Source: Microcystis viridis FACHB-1342
Lineage (GTDB): Bacteria > Cyanobacteriota > Cyanobacteriia > Cyanobacteriales > Microcystaceae
Reading direction: 5' to 3'
NCBI RefSeq assembly: GCF_014698335.1
Contig: NZ_JACJSV010000049.1
Coordinates: forward strand, 1 to 36,822
DNA length: 36,822 bases
The notes beneath the pieces are model-generated. The model had not been told where the DNA came from. It saw only the letters and a program-made list of their open reading frames with translations, and ran no database searches. Every line of letters starts with the position of its first letter. Within the stretch, counting starts at the first letter, position 1. Of this stretch, positions 24,653 through 34,226 are shown in pieces. Both the position numbers and the translations under genes were made by a program.

Positions 24653-24942
24653 AATCATGAGCGATGAGTAGCTTGAAATCGGCAAGATGGAAATTTTCGA
24701 GACTTGTTGCCTATTAAGTAGTCGTGGAAAATTAATTTCTTGGTTAGGATAGGCACTCATGCAAGAGGTAGTGAGATATGTGTAATTAATTTTGCCTAGG
24801 TACTTATTCTAGGTCAAGATTATCGACCGTGGCAAATTGATAATTTTTGTTGATAGTCAAGCAGGAAAACAGTTAAAAACTGCGAAGTTACTGTTATAAT
24901 CCAGAGGGAATAGGAACGCAGAAAGAAAAGGAGCCGAAAAAC
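24653..24942. other. Gene-free stretch before the hydrolase
   Basis: AT-rich sequence without credible gene. TTGTTGATAGTC and TGTTATAAT near 24847-24900 may be promoter elements for the hydrolase (TATAAT at 24895), but spacing was not proven. Confidence 0.35.
24928..24933 (+). promoter_or_regulatory. Ribosome-binding site supporting a TTG start
   Basis: AAGGAG lies 9 bases before TTG 24943. It decides the start of the hydrolase gene, for which no ATG precedes the signal peptide. Confidence 0.65.
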
Positions 24943-26592
24943 TTGTTGCAATTAGCCAAAATCAGCCGCTCGATCGCTCTTGGTTGCTTAGGAACAATAC
25001 TGACTAGCTTCCCTGTCCTCTCGGCCGAGAGAATCACTTTTATCTTAGCGCCCTTTAGTCGTACCCTAGAAATTAGTTCCCTAGAAAAGTTTGCCAAAAC
25101 TGGCAGAATTGACGCTAATCTAAGACAATATTTAGGTAATACGACTGCGGAACAACAAAAAGAATTTCGCCAAGCTTTAACCACAAGTAAAGAAATTAAT
25201 CCCGTCCTGATCTCGCGCTTTTTTAACACCAGAATGGGGGAAGATATTCTCAACCTTTTAGGGGAACTGATCACCATTCAAGGGGGTATTAATGGTAAAT
25301 TTGCCCTGCGTTCTGCCCTAGTTAAATCAGCTTTTGAACCGGAAGGGGTAACTATTCTTAGCCTGCTGCGTAATCTGCCCACTAATATGCAGATTGATGT
25401 GACAAAAGTGCAAAGATTAGCCCGGGCGATCGATGTCGTCCTGAAAGCCACCACGGTATTTACGGAAAAGGTGGCGCAATTATCCTTAGAAGAAGCTAAA
25501 AAGGCCGGTGAAATTAATTTTACCGCCATGACCGACCCCCGACAACCCGGACCGCAACAAGTGGAACAGATGCGGCTGGATTTAACCGATAGCCGTCGTC
25601 AGAGGAAACTTTATCTGATTATTGTCAAACCCAAGGGGCAATTAACGCAGAAAACCCCCGTTATCGTCTTTTCCCACGGTTTAGCTTCCCGTCCCGAAGA
25701 TTTTGTCCGACACGCAGAACACTTTGCTAGTTACGGTTATCTCGTCGCTATGCCCCAACACCCCGGCAGCGATACCCTACAGGTGCAGAATCTACTCGCC
25801 GGTTTATCGCGGACGGTTTTTTATTCCAACGAATTTGTCGATCGTCCATTGGACATATCTTTTGTGATCGATGAATTGCAAAGACGCAACGCGGGGGAAT
25901 TTCAGGGGCAATTAGATTTAGATAATGTGGGAGTTGGTGGACATTCCTTCGGCGGTTATACAGCCTTAGCTGTGGGTGGAGCGACAATCGATTTCGAGAA
26001 TCTACAACGGGACTGTCAAAGAAGATTGGCTTTTCTCAATGTCTCCCTCTTGCTGCAGTGTCGTGCTTTGGATTTACCCCGGGAAGAATACAACTTTCGC
26101 GATCCGAGAATCAAAGCGATTTTTGCGGTTAATCCGTTTAATTGGAGTATTTTTGGGGCTAAAGGACTGGCTAAAATCGAAATTCCCACTTTTGTGGCGG
26201 CAGGAACCTACGATCCGGCTACCCCCGCTATTTTTGAACAGGTGCGCTCTTTTCCCCTGCTCAAAACCGAAAATAAATATTTAGCTCTGATTGAAGGTCA
26301 AGCTCACGTTGACTTTTCGGTACTAGATGCGGGAATTAACGAAGCGATCGAATCCATAGCCGATCTTACCCTGCCAGCACCATATCTGATCGATAGTTAC
26401 GCCCATTCCCTATCTTTGGCCTTTTTTGAGGTCTATATTCGCAAAAACCCCAGCTATAAACCTTTTTTACAGGCGGCCTATTCCCAATATCTCAGTCAAG
26501 GCCAGGAGTTTAGATGTTTTCTGATTACCCGCGCTTCCTCGGCTGCTTTAGAACAACTGATCAAAGATTTTGTTGCTCAAAATGTCCGTTAA
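24943..26592 (+). CDS. Secreted alpha/beta hydrolase with N-terminal DUF1400
   Basis: The product is 549 residues starting at TTG. A signal peptide is clear (hydrophobic stretch ending FPVLSA|ERI, about residue 27). The DUF1400 domain follows (ITFILAPFSRTLEISSLEKF to about 150). The alpha/beta hydrolase part has VFSHGLASRPEDF (oxyanion region), the nucleophile elbow GGHSFGG (Ser about 335), the acid in AGTYDPATPA (about Asp 422) and His in EGQAHVDF (about 454). It is most like dienelactone hydrolase or PAF-acetylhydrolase-type esterases, exported to the periplasm or lipid layer. Substrate unknown. Confidence 0.88.
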   Translation: MLQLAKISRSIALGCLGTILTSFPVLSAERITFILAPFSRTLEISSLEKFAKTGRIDANLRQYLGNTTAEQQKEFRQALTTSKEINPVLISRFFNTRMGEDILNLLGELITIQGGINGKFALRSALVKSAFEPEGVTILSLLRNLPTNMQIDVTKVQRLARAIDVVLKATTVFTEKVAQLSLEEAKKAGEINFTAMTDPRQPGPQQVEQMRLDLTDSRRQRKLYLIIVKPKGQLTQKTPVIVFSHGLASRPEDFVRHAEHFASYGYLVAMPQHPGSDTLQVQNLLAGLSRTVFYSNEFVDRPLDISFVIDELQRRNAGEFQGQLDLDNVGVGGHSFGGYTALAVGGATIDFENLQRDCQRRLAFLNVSLLLQCRALDLPREEYNFRDPRIKAIFAVNPFNWSIFGAKGLAKIEIPTFVAAGTYDPATPAIFEQVRSFPLLKTENKYLALIEGQAHVDFSVLDAGINEAIESIADLTLPAPYLIDSYAHSLSLAFFEVYIRKNPSYKPFLQAAYSQYLSQGQEFRCFLITRASSAALEQLIKDFVAQNVR

Positions 26593-26625
26593 TCAGTGAT
26601 CAGTTATCAGTTAACTGATCACTGA
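26593..26625. terminator. Perfect hairpin between convergent genes
   Basis: TCAGTGATCAGTTA (26593-26606) pairs with TAACTGATCACTGA (26612-26625): a 14-base stem with a 5-base loop, 1 base after the hydrolase stop, followed by an A-run. It is part of the TGATCAGTTATCAG repeat family and may act as a terminator in both directions. Confidence 0.6.
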
Positions 26626-26666
26626 AAAAAATTACCACCTCCTACTCCCAATTCATAATTCATAAT

Positions 26667-26957
26667 TTATGTTTGTTGAGGGCGTTTAAGTAGTAATTGG
26701 ATAGCCAAAAGAATTAAACCAATGGTGACAAAAACAAAAATAAAGGTTCCCAGAGAAGCTAAACCAAAAACTAAAGTGCGGACAGCACTGCCAATTCTCA
26801 AGGCGATCGGACTGTGAGCGACCATTGGTTTTGAGTAAAAAGAATGACCGATCGCTGCCGTGAGATAATAGAGAATTGTCCCCAATGCTGCCGAAATTGC
26901 CGCGCCAACTAAACAGCGAGTAGGAGTAACTTTTTTGGTTTCTAATTCTGTGGTCAT
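26667..26957 (-). CDS. DUF3082 membrane protein
   Basis: The product is 96 residues with two membrane helices (about 15-38 and 60-88). TPTRCLVGAAISAALGTILYYL, the loop YSKPMVAHSPIALRIGSAVR and a final FGLASLGTFIFVFV helix match the cyanobacterial DUF3082 family. The function is unknown. It converges with the hydrolase gene. Confidence 0.83.
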   Translation of the reverse strand: MTTELETKKVTPTRCLVGAAISAALGTILYYLTAAIGHSFYSKPMVAHSPIALRIGSAVRTLVFGLASLGTFIFVFVTIGLILLAIQLLLKRPQQT

Positions 26958-26995
26958 TACTTTTTATTCCTCAAATACTGCCCGGGTTAAATTTT

Positions 26996-27211
26996 AATTA
27001 GGGTTTGCTGAAAAAGTTTTTCGTGGGGGTAGGGTGTGGGGTGTGGGGTGTGGGGTTTTACGGATTTTGAGGGGGTCAGTTACCTAATTTTCAGGGAAAA
27101 AGTCCTGGAATTTTACCCCCGATCACTCCAATAGCTGGCACTTTTTGAGGGGAAAAAAGTCTAAAAGTCTTATCCAACAAGGGTTTTAGATTTATTCAGC
27201 AACCCCTAATT
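26996..27211. mobile_element. Miniature element (AATTAGGGTTTGCTGAA ends)
   Basis: AATTAGGGTTTGCTGAA (26996-27012) and TTCAGCAACCCCTAATT (27195-27211) are inverted repeats with one mismatch in 17. The element is 216 bases, carries no transposase and includes a GGGGTGT heptamer array (27032-27055). A degenerate relative is at 3801-4032. Its right end touches the duplicated leader at 27211. Confidence 0.75.
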
Positions 27212-27383
27212 AAACCTCTTGCATAATTAATTTTTGAGGGTTCAAAAACGTCAAAAATAAGGATTAAATGGCATCAAATCTGTAAATAGATCATTTAATT
27301 GATTATTATTCATTCTCAATTTTCCTAACTACTGACTCATAACCCTAACAACAATTTTTGATTTTTACAAGAGGTCTTATGAA
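27211..27383 (+). repeat. Duplicated leader region, copy 2
   Basis: Second copy of the region described at 21517-21696, again ending in AAGAGGTCTTATGAA at the start of an ORF. It begins at the last base of the miniature element 26996-27211, which suggests that the element took part in the duplication. Confidence 0.8.
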
Positions 27384-27573
27384 GGTAGATCAGACAGTGA
27401 TGCAATTCAGACTTGAATCAGCCTATTATGAAAACTTTTCTGACTTTTCTTCAGCTATTTATGGATGCCTGAATGATGCCGATCTGAAACATAAAAAACA
27501 ACTGGATTCCTTGCTTACTCTAGGATTTCAGAAGTTTAATAAATCTCAGATTATGAACGTCCAAATTATATAA
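27379..27573 (+). CDS. Small unknown protein with borrowed leader
   Basis: The product is 64 residues, helical, with residues such as ESAYYENFSDFSSAIYGCL and HKKQLDSLLTLGFQKF. No family was recognised. Its ATG and ribosome-binding site are the same as those of the pentapeptide gene at 21692, but the protein is unrelated. It may be a real small gene driven by a duplicated promoter, or a fragment of a lost gene fused to it. A transposase C-terminal remnant is a further possibility. Confidence 0.5.
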   Translation: MKVDQTVMQFRLESAYYENFSDFSSAIYGCLNDADLKHKKQLDSLLTLGFQKFNKSQIMNVQII

Positions 27574-27672
27574 ACCCCCAGTAGATGGGAGTGCCAGAGC
27601 TGCGGAGCAGTAACCAGTAAACAGTAAATAATGAAATATGATTTGCTGATGACTGATCACTGATCACTGAAT

Positions 27673-28230
27673 TTATCTTTTAGCGGCAACAATGGCAAAA
27701 ACGGTGGTATGGGGATCATCTTTTAAAGTCACCCCTTCCGGCATTTTTAAATCACCCACGAGCAGGAATTGCCCCACACCGATGCCCGAAACATCAAATT
27801 CGATCACTTCCGGGATATTATCAGCAATACAGGAGACATTAACTTCGTTAACGAACTGTTCGATTAAACCGCCCTGTTTGGTTCCGATCGCTTCTCCTAT
27901 GGCTTTAATCGGAACGACGATATCGAGCTTACCGTGGGCAGATACCGAGAAGAAACTGAGGTGATAGAGATTTCTTTTCCAGGGATGAGATTGTACCTCT
28001 TGGATCAAAGCTTTTCCCGTCCAAGGCATTTCCGGAACATTGACATCCACCAGGGTATTATTCACCGAGGCCTTTTTAAGCAGGGTTAAGGCCGCTTTTT
28101 CTCCCACCACGAGGGAAACCGATTCCGTGCCGTTATGGCCATAGAGAACCGCCGGGATCAAACCCTGACGACGTAGAGCCCTGGGGTTAATATTTTCGGG
28201 TCTTTTTTGACATTCAACGCTAACTTGCAT
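27673..28230 (-). CDS. rplY: Ribosomal protein L25 (Ctc-type)
   Basis: The product is 185 residues; the N-terminal part (LRRQGLIPAVLYGHNGTESV) binds 5S rRNA and the C-terminal TL5/CTC beta-domain (about 95-185) marks the long form found in most bacteria outside the enterics. It sits in the large ribosomal subunit. It follows purA by 27 bases in the same direction, so the two are probably co-transcribed. Confidence 0.95.
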   Translation of the reverse strand: MQVSVECQKRPENINPRALRRQGLIPAVLYGHNGTESVSLVVGEKAALTLLKKASVNNTLVDVNVPEMPWTGKALIQEVQSHPWKRNLYHLSFFSVSAHGKLDIVVPIKAIGEAIGTKQGGLIEQFVNEVNVSCIADNIPEVIEFDVSGIGVGQFLLVGDLKMPEGVTLKDDPHTTVFAIVAAKR

Positions 28231-28257
28231 AGTTGACTAATCCTCTTTAGCAATGAT

Positions 28258-29607
<1,350 letters not shown>

Positions 29608-29686
29608 TTAGTCTAGCTAAAGTTCACACAAACTACCATTATCCACACTGGATAGATATTTTGTCAAGAGCATTATTGATTTAGTT

Positions 29687-29824
29687 ATGGCTTTATTTCG
29701 TCGTCCTTCACCACGTTTATTCACCCTATTTACCTTTTTCTTGTTGCTCTGCCCTGGGGCAGCGTTCTTTTTCCAAGGGAAACCATGCCGCGAGACTTTA
29801 GTCCCTCTGCCTCAAGATCCATAG
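29687..29824 (+). CDS. Candidate 45-residue small protein
   Basis: ATG 29687 opens a 45-codon frame ending at TAG 29822-29824. The product has a basic start (MALFRRPSPR), a hydrophobic segment (LFTLFTFFLLLCPGAAFFF) and a short polar tail. This is the layout of a single-pass small membrane protein or a secreted peptide. It is divergent from purA and is followed at once by a perfect 15-base hairpin, as expected for a real transcription unit. No family was recognised and the ribosome-binding site is weak. Confidence 0.45.
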   Translation: MALFRRPSPRLFTLFTFFLLLCPGAAFFFQGKPCRETLVPLPQDP

Positions 29825-29855
29825 AAAACGGGTTTCTCAAAGAAACCCGTTTTCT
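29823..29855 (+). terminator. Perfect 15-base hairpin
   Basis: AGAAAACGGGTTTCT (29823-29837) pairs with AGAAACCCGTTTTCT (29841-29855) around CAA. There is no distal T-run, but the stem itself ends in an A-tract/T-tract pairing. It overlaps the stop codon of the small ORF at 29687. Confidence 0.75.
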
Positions 29856-29881
29856 GGAATAAGAGGCGATCGCAAATTTAA

Positions 29882-29977
29882 TCTCTCTCAATTAATCAAC
29901 TGGAAGCTTTAGGAGAAGCTTTGTTGGATTTTACCAAAGCGGGAGATTTAGAGGAATGGGTGCGATCGCTTTTGTAG
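29882..29977 (+). pseudogene. C-terminal relic of a DUF4351-type protein
   Basis: The frame reads LSINQLEALGEALLDFTKAG then DLEEWVRSLL-stop, the typical end of DUF4351 proteins (Rpn-like nuclease relatives) of cyanobacteria. A stop precedes it directly and the rest of the gene is missing. The remaining 200 bases up to 30177 hold nothing recognised. Confidence 0.6.
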
Positions 29978-30177
29978 GTGAACCTGGTGTTAAAACTATT
30001 TGGTTGGGACTGGGAAGATGACATAATATCAGCGAGACTTGGAAGCTATCTGATCAAATCAGTTCCCCCAGAGAACCCCCTTGAGCCATCCTGCACACTT
30101 TTCTCTCTTTGTCAAATTTTATGTTAAGAAAGATGTGACTAATGGATAGGGGGAGAAGGGGAAAAGCAAACCTAAGA

Positions 30178-31332
30178 TTAACCCTGCACCATCACCGAGG
30201 CAGCCGCAGCCACACCGGCGCCGGGGGTGACACTTTCGACACCTAACTCGATTAAAGTCGCTTCAATGGCAGCGATAACCGTGAGGATATCCCTCTCACT
30301 AGCAAAACCTAAATGACCGATACGGAAGATTTTACCCTTGAGGTGATCCTGACCACCAGCCACAGCGATGTCGAACTTTTTATTGAGAGTCGAACGAATT
30401 TTTTCCGCATCTACTAGAGTGGGGGCTACCGCAGTAATCGCCGTGGAAGCCCAGGAATCCGCCGCGTAGAGGGGCAAATCCAGGGCGCGCATACCCGCCC
30501 GCGTCATCTGCGTTAAGCGTTGGTGACGGGCGAAAATTGCCGCTAATCCCTCCCTTCTCATCATTTGCAGAGAAGCTTGTAAACCGTACATCAGGTTAAC
30601 TGGGGGGGTAAAGGGGGAACTATCCTCATCGGTGGCTTTTTTGTATTTGCCCAAATCTAGATAAAAACGGGGCAGTTTGGCGGTTTCGTAGGCTTTCCAA
30701 GCTTTTTGGCTCACGGAAACAAAACCTAAACCGGGAGGAATCATATAACCTTTCTGGGAACCAGAACCGACCACATCTAAACCCCATTCGTCGATGGGAA
30801 TATGATAAGCTCCTAAACTGGTGACAGCATCGACGATAATTAAAGCTTCCCCGTGGTCTTTTACCGCTTTGTTAATGCTTTCCAAGTCATTGAGAACCCC
30901 GGTGGAAGTTTCTGAATGGGTAATAATTACCGCTTTGATGGCTTTTTCCTTGTCTTCGGTCAGTTTAGCGGTGAATGCTTCTGGATCTAGGGGTTTACCC
31001 CATTCTGCCTTAACTACATCCACATTTAAGCCGTAGGCTTTCGCGACTTTCCCCCAACGTTCCCCAAATTTACCATTATCCCCCACCAAAACTCGATCGC
31101 CGGGGCTGAGAAAATTAATAATTCCCGCTTCCATGGCACCGGTTCCCGAAGCGGTTAGCATTAAGACATCGCCACTGGTTTGATGCAACCATTTAAGATT
31201 TTCGGTTAATTCGGCGATTACCTTGCTAAAAGCACCGGTCCGATGACCTATCGGTGCTTTAGCCATAGCCAATAATACCGCTTCCGGCACCGGTGTGGGG
31301 CCGGGAATCATCAACATATTTTTATTTTCCAT
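30178..31332 (-). CDS. Class V aminotransferase, alanine-glyoxylate/serine-pyruvate type
   Basis: The product is 384 residues, a PLP enzyme. The cofactor lysine is Lys194 in GSGSQKGYM, with the PLP-binding Asp168 in IIVDAVTS and the GPTPVPEAV start typical of the family. Cyanobacterial members were long labelled '42 kDa soluble hydrogenase subunit', which is not their activity; they move amino groups between alanine or serine and glyoxylate, useful in photorespiration. The C-terminal Ala/Val-rich tail is unremarkable. The gene is probably monocistronic. Confidence 0.93.
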   Translation of the reverse strand: MENKNMLMIPGPTPVPEAVLLAMAKAPIGHRTGAFSKVIAELTENLKWLHQTSGDVLMLTASGTGAMEAGIINFLSPGDRVLVGDNGKFGERWGKVAKAYGLNVDVVKAEWGKPLDPEAFTAKLTEDKEKAIKAVIITHSETSTGVLNDLESINKAVKDHGEALIIVDAVTSLGAYHIPIDEWGLDVVGSGSQKGYMIPPGLGFVSVSQKAWKAYETAKLPRFYLDLGKYKKATDEDSSPFTPPVNLMYGLQASLQMMRREGLAAIFARHQRLTQMTRAGMRALDLPLYAADSWASTAITAVAPTLVDAEKIRSTLNKKFDIAVAGGQDHLKGKIFRIGHLGFASERDILTVIAAIEATLIELGVESVTPGAGVAAAASVMVQG

Positions 31333-31553
31333 GGTTCGTCCTCTCTCGTTGGGCCATATTTAACAAAGATAAAAAACCAAATCTCGATCGCATCAATTCT
31401 GAGGGGTTGATTTAAGATTTGGCAAACTCTGATTATATCGCAGGAAGCAGGGGGCGGTCGGCAGGGGGCAGGAGTTAGCTTTTTTCTCCCCAATTCCCCA
31501 CTTCATAATTCGTAATTTATAATTCATCATTCCGACTCCCCACTTCCTAACTC

Positions 31554-32444
31554 CTATTCCCGATTTTCAAACAATTTCTGGATACCGACGGCAGGATCGG
31601 GCAGTTTTACCAAAGATTCGCCGATTAGAACCGCATTTGCTCCCGCTTGCTTCACTTTCGCCAGATCTGTTGCTGTGTTTAATCCCGATTCGCTGACGAT
31701 CAGAATACCTTTTTCTCGCACCTTTTCGCCTCTAGCTTCTAGTAATTGGCGAGTATTGTCTAAATCAACTGTAAATGTCTCTAAATTACGGTTATTAATG
31801 CCGATTAGTTCGATTCCCTCAATGGCTAACACTCGATCGAATTCGGCCAGACTATGCACCTCTACCAAAGCTGTCATCCCTAAACCCTTGACAATTTTGA
31901 CAAAATATGCTAGGTCTTGATCGCTTAAAATAGCGGCAATTAAAAGAACAGCATCGGCTCCTTTAGAGCGAGCGTAGTAGATTTGATAGGGATAAAGGAT
32001 AAATTCTTTGCATAATAGGGGTAAAGATACCGCTTGCCGGACGAGGCTAAGATTTTCGTAACTACCTTGAAAAAACTTACTATCGGTTAAAACCGATAAA
32101 CAAGTGGCTCCTCCCTGTTCATAGGTACGGGCGATCGCTACAGGATCAAAATCTTCGCGGATGACTCCCTTGCTAGGAGAAGCTTTTTTGACTTCGGCAA
32201 TCAAAGCGGGTTGGGTTTTACCCTGTTTTAAGGCGGCTAAAAAGTCGCAAGGTGGCGCAGTATTGGCTATTTTTTGGCGTAATTCTAATAAAGGCAACCT
32301 TTCGCGCAATTTATCGACTTCGATCTCTTTATGCCAAACGATTTCTTCTAAAATATTTTGCGGTTGTGCCTCTGGCACTTTCACCACATAACTCAAACTC
32401 TCAACTTTAACGGCAGGATTGGGGTGTTTTCTTCGGATCTGCAT
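31554..32444 (-). CDS. trpC: Indole-3-glycerol phosphate synthase
   Basis: The product is 296 residues. It closes the indole ring in tryptophan synthesis. The TIM-barrel motifs [15 protein letters not shown] (81-95), LCKEFI with DPYQI-like [27 protein letters not shown] and SESGLNT, and the final [11 protein letters not shown] phosphate-binding segment are intact. The N-terminal 45 residues, including an [12 protein letters not shown] helix, are the usual extension. No other trp gene is adjacent, as is usual in cyanobacteria. Confidence 0.97.
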   Translation of the reverse strand: MQIRRKHPNPAVKVESLSYVVKVPEAQPQNILEEIVWHKEIEVDKLRERLPLLELRQKIANTAPPCDFLAALKQGKTQPALIAEVKKASPSKGVIREDFDPVAIARTYEQGGATCLSVLTDSKFFQGSYENLSLVRQAVSLPLLCKEFILYPYQIYYARSKGADAVLLIAAILSDQDLAYFVKIVKGLGMTALVEVHSLAEFDRVLAIEGIELIGINNRNLETFTVDLDNTRQLLEARGEKVREKGILIVSESGLNTATDLAKVKQAGANAVLIGESLVKLPDPAVGIQKLFENRE

Positions 32445-32582
32445 TTTTTCACTGTCCAGAGCTTAACAGTGATTAGTGTAACAGTGATTAGTTATCGGGG
32501 ATTGAAATAGAGACGGGGAAAACCACGTCTCTACAGACATTTAACTCTACTTCTGTGGATATTCCCAGTCTTCACCGAAAGG

Positions 32583-32795
32583 CTATTGCATAGCTTCGAT
32601 CGAACGTTCTAAAATTTTATCTTGGAGTTTTTCGTCTTCTTGACGATTTTCAGTTAATAAAACCCGCGCTTTCGCAGTTTCTGCCTCTCCTTCCCCTAAA
32701 AGCTCCTCTGTACGAGTTAAGACATTCTCTTCGAGCATTCCTTCTGCTTGTCGTTCTTGGGTTAGATTAAGACGTGCTTTTTCTTCAATATTCAT
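32583..32795 (-). CDS. Small acidic helical protein
   Basis: The product is 70 residues, rich in Glu, Gln and Arg, with no hydrophobic core; it looks like one or two long amphipathic helices (LTQERQAEGMLEENVLTRTE, then AKARVLLTENRQEDEKLQD). No family was recognised. The frame is free of stops, an ATG is present with weak upstream purines, and amino-acid use is protein-like. A gene is likely but its function is unknown. Confidence 0.55.
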   Translation of the reverse strand: MNIEEKARLNLTQERQAEGMLEENVLTRTEELLGEGEAETAKARVLLTENRQEDEKLQDKILERSIEAMQ

Positions 32796-33094
32796 AAATT
32801 TATCCCTGCCACAGGTGCGATCGACTTCTACCTTTAGTCTGACACAAATTTGCTATTCCGTATCATTAACTACAGAAAAATTTAGAATCTTACTGGTGAA
32901 ACTGAGATTTAGGTATTTGTTCTCATTCCTTAAATGGACAGGGATCGATCGACCTCAAGCTATAAAATAAAACCTATGGAACAATTCCCCAGCTTAATCA
33001 AGCTTGTATATCGGGCGAATAATTATCGATTGCCTAAACCAACAGATTTCTGGACAGTATCCGATTCTATCGTAATATCCTATTTGCACAGCTT

Positions 33095-33772
33095 ATGACC
33101 AAAGGTAATTTAAACGATCTCATCCGTACAGAAGCTAATAAAGAGGTAGAATCCCAAACCTCTCCTTCTCCCAAACGTCCGAAGGAAACTAACGCCACCC
33201 TACAGGCAAAAATTAACGACTTGACAACAGAATTAGAAAAAACTGAGAAAAATCAGCAAACTCTCCAAGAAAAGGTTATTTCTCTGGAAAAAGAAGTCCA
33301 AGAACATCTGGAACTCTCTGTCAGGTTACAGCAGTTACAACAACAGACCGAGCAGTTAGAATCTGTCCTCTCGGAAAAAACCACTTTGGTGGCACAATTA
33401 TCGAGTCAATTAAGTCAATCCCAGACGGAACTAACCGAGAAAAAACAGTTGATTGAAAAATTATCGAGTCAATTAAGTAAAACAGAAATAGAACTGACTG
33501 AGAAAAAACAGTTAATTGAAAAATTATCGAGTCAATTAAGTCAATCCCAGACGGAATTAACCGAGAAAAAACAGTTGATTGAAAAACTATATAATCAAAT
33601 TAAAACCCTAGAAAATAGTCCCACCCCCACCCCTGAACCGTCGTCAATTACCAAACCTGCGCCGAAGAAACCCAGTCTTTATAACTTTGAAATGGCAACT
33701 TTAGTCCGTTATATTGCCCCAACTCCTACCCCCACAGAGTTAACGGATTCCGATATCGGTTGGTTCGATTAA
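33095..33772 (+). CDS. Coiled-coil protein with three 21-residue repeats
   Basis: The product is 225 residues. Residues about 35-195 form a long heptad-rich coiled coil. Within it, LSSQLSQSQTELTEKKQLIE recurs at residues 102, 123 and 144, each unit 21 residues or three heptads. A Pro/Thr-rich linker (about 170-195) leads to a short C-terminal segment (NFEMATLVRYIAPTPTP). No membrane helix or enzyme motif is seen. A structural or adaptor role is likely. The next gene starts 3 bases after its stop. Confidence 0.78.
   Translation: MTKGNLNDLIRTEANKEVESQTSPSPKRPKETNATLQAKINDLTTELEKTEKNQQTLQEKVISLEKEVQEHLELSVRLQQLQQQTEQLESVLSEKTTLVAQLSSQLSQSQTELTEKKQLIEKLSSQLSKTEIELTEKKQLIEKLSSQLSQSQTELTEKKQLIEKLYNQIKTLENSPTPTPEPSSITKPAPKKPSLYNFEMATLVRYIAPTPTPTELTDSDIGWFD
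33398..33586 (+). repeat. Three 63-base tandem repeats inside the coiled-coil gene
   Basis: TTATCGAGTCAATTAAGT starts at 33398, 33461 and 33524. Units 1 and 3 are nearly identical; unit 2 differs in about ten bases in the part encoding KTEIELTE. The 63-base period keeps the frame and the heptad register. Confidence 0.9.
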
Positions 33773-33774
33773 TT

Positions 33775-34065
33775 ATGGCTAGTAAAAACCAAGAACAACA
33801 ACATCCACAGGAAAGAATTGATCGCCCGATTGTTGATCAGCTGCTGCAATCAGAACCTAATGATTTAAACTTAGCTGAATGCGCTCGTTTACGCATACGT
33901 TATCAAAACTTTCCAGGAGCAAGAGAAATCCAAAGAGATTTAGATTTAATCCTAGAAAAATGGCAGTTAGATGAAGCCAGTTTATGGGCAAAAACTCGAC
34001 AACTGCACAGTCACGGACAAGTGTATCAAATTCGCCAAAGCGAGGAGCAACAGGATTGGAGTTAA
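33775..34065 (+). CDS. Small unknown protein paired with the coiled-coil gene
   Basis: The product is 96 residues from ATG 33775, three bases after the preceding stop (TAATTATG). It is soluble and helical; RIRYQNFPGAREIQRDLDLILEKW is its most ordered-looking part. No family was recognised. Tight coupling suggests that it works with the coiled-coil protein. Confidence 0.72.
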   Translation: MASKNQEQQHPQERIDRPIVDQLLQSEPNDLNLAECARLRIRYQNFPGAREIQRDLDLILEKWQLDEASLWAKTRQLHSHGQVYQIRQSEEQQDWS

Positions 34066-34134
34066 ATTAAGCTATAGGGTTGAAAAAAACACTTCTTCCC
34101 TTTCACCTTATCTCAGAAAATAATATTATTGTAG

Positions 34135-34153
34135 GGGCGAATTGCATTCGCCC
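34135..34153. repeat. Palindromic GGGCGAAT repeat
   Basis: GGGCGAATTGCATTCGCCC is an almost perfect palindrome in the space between convergent genes. It belongs to a common cyanobacterial intergenic repeat type and may act as a terminator. Confidence 0.6.
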
Positions 34154-34226
34154 TCTTTTAATAACTTCTGCTGCTCGCCTATATGTGAGAGAAAGTCACA
34201 AATAGGAGATGCACCAAAAATAAAAC

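Noticed and set aside
32460-32582. Possible small RNA between trpC and the next gene
   Set aside because: No hairpin with T-run and no promoter-like pair was found.
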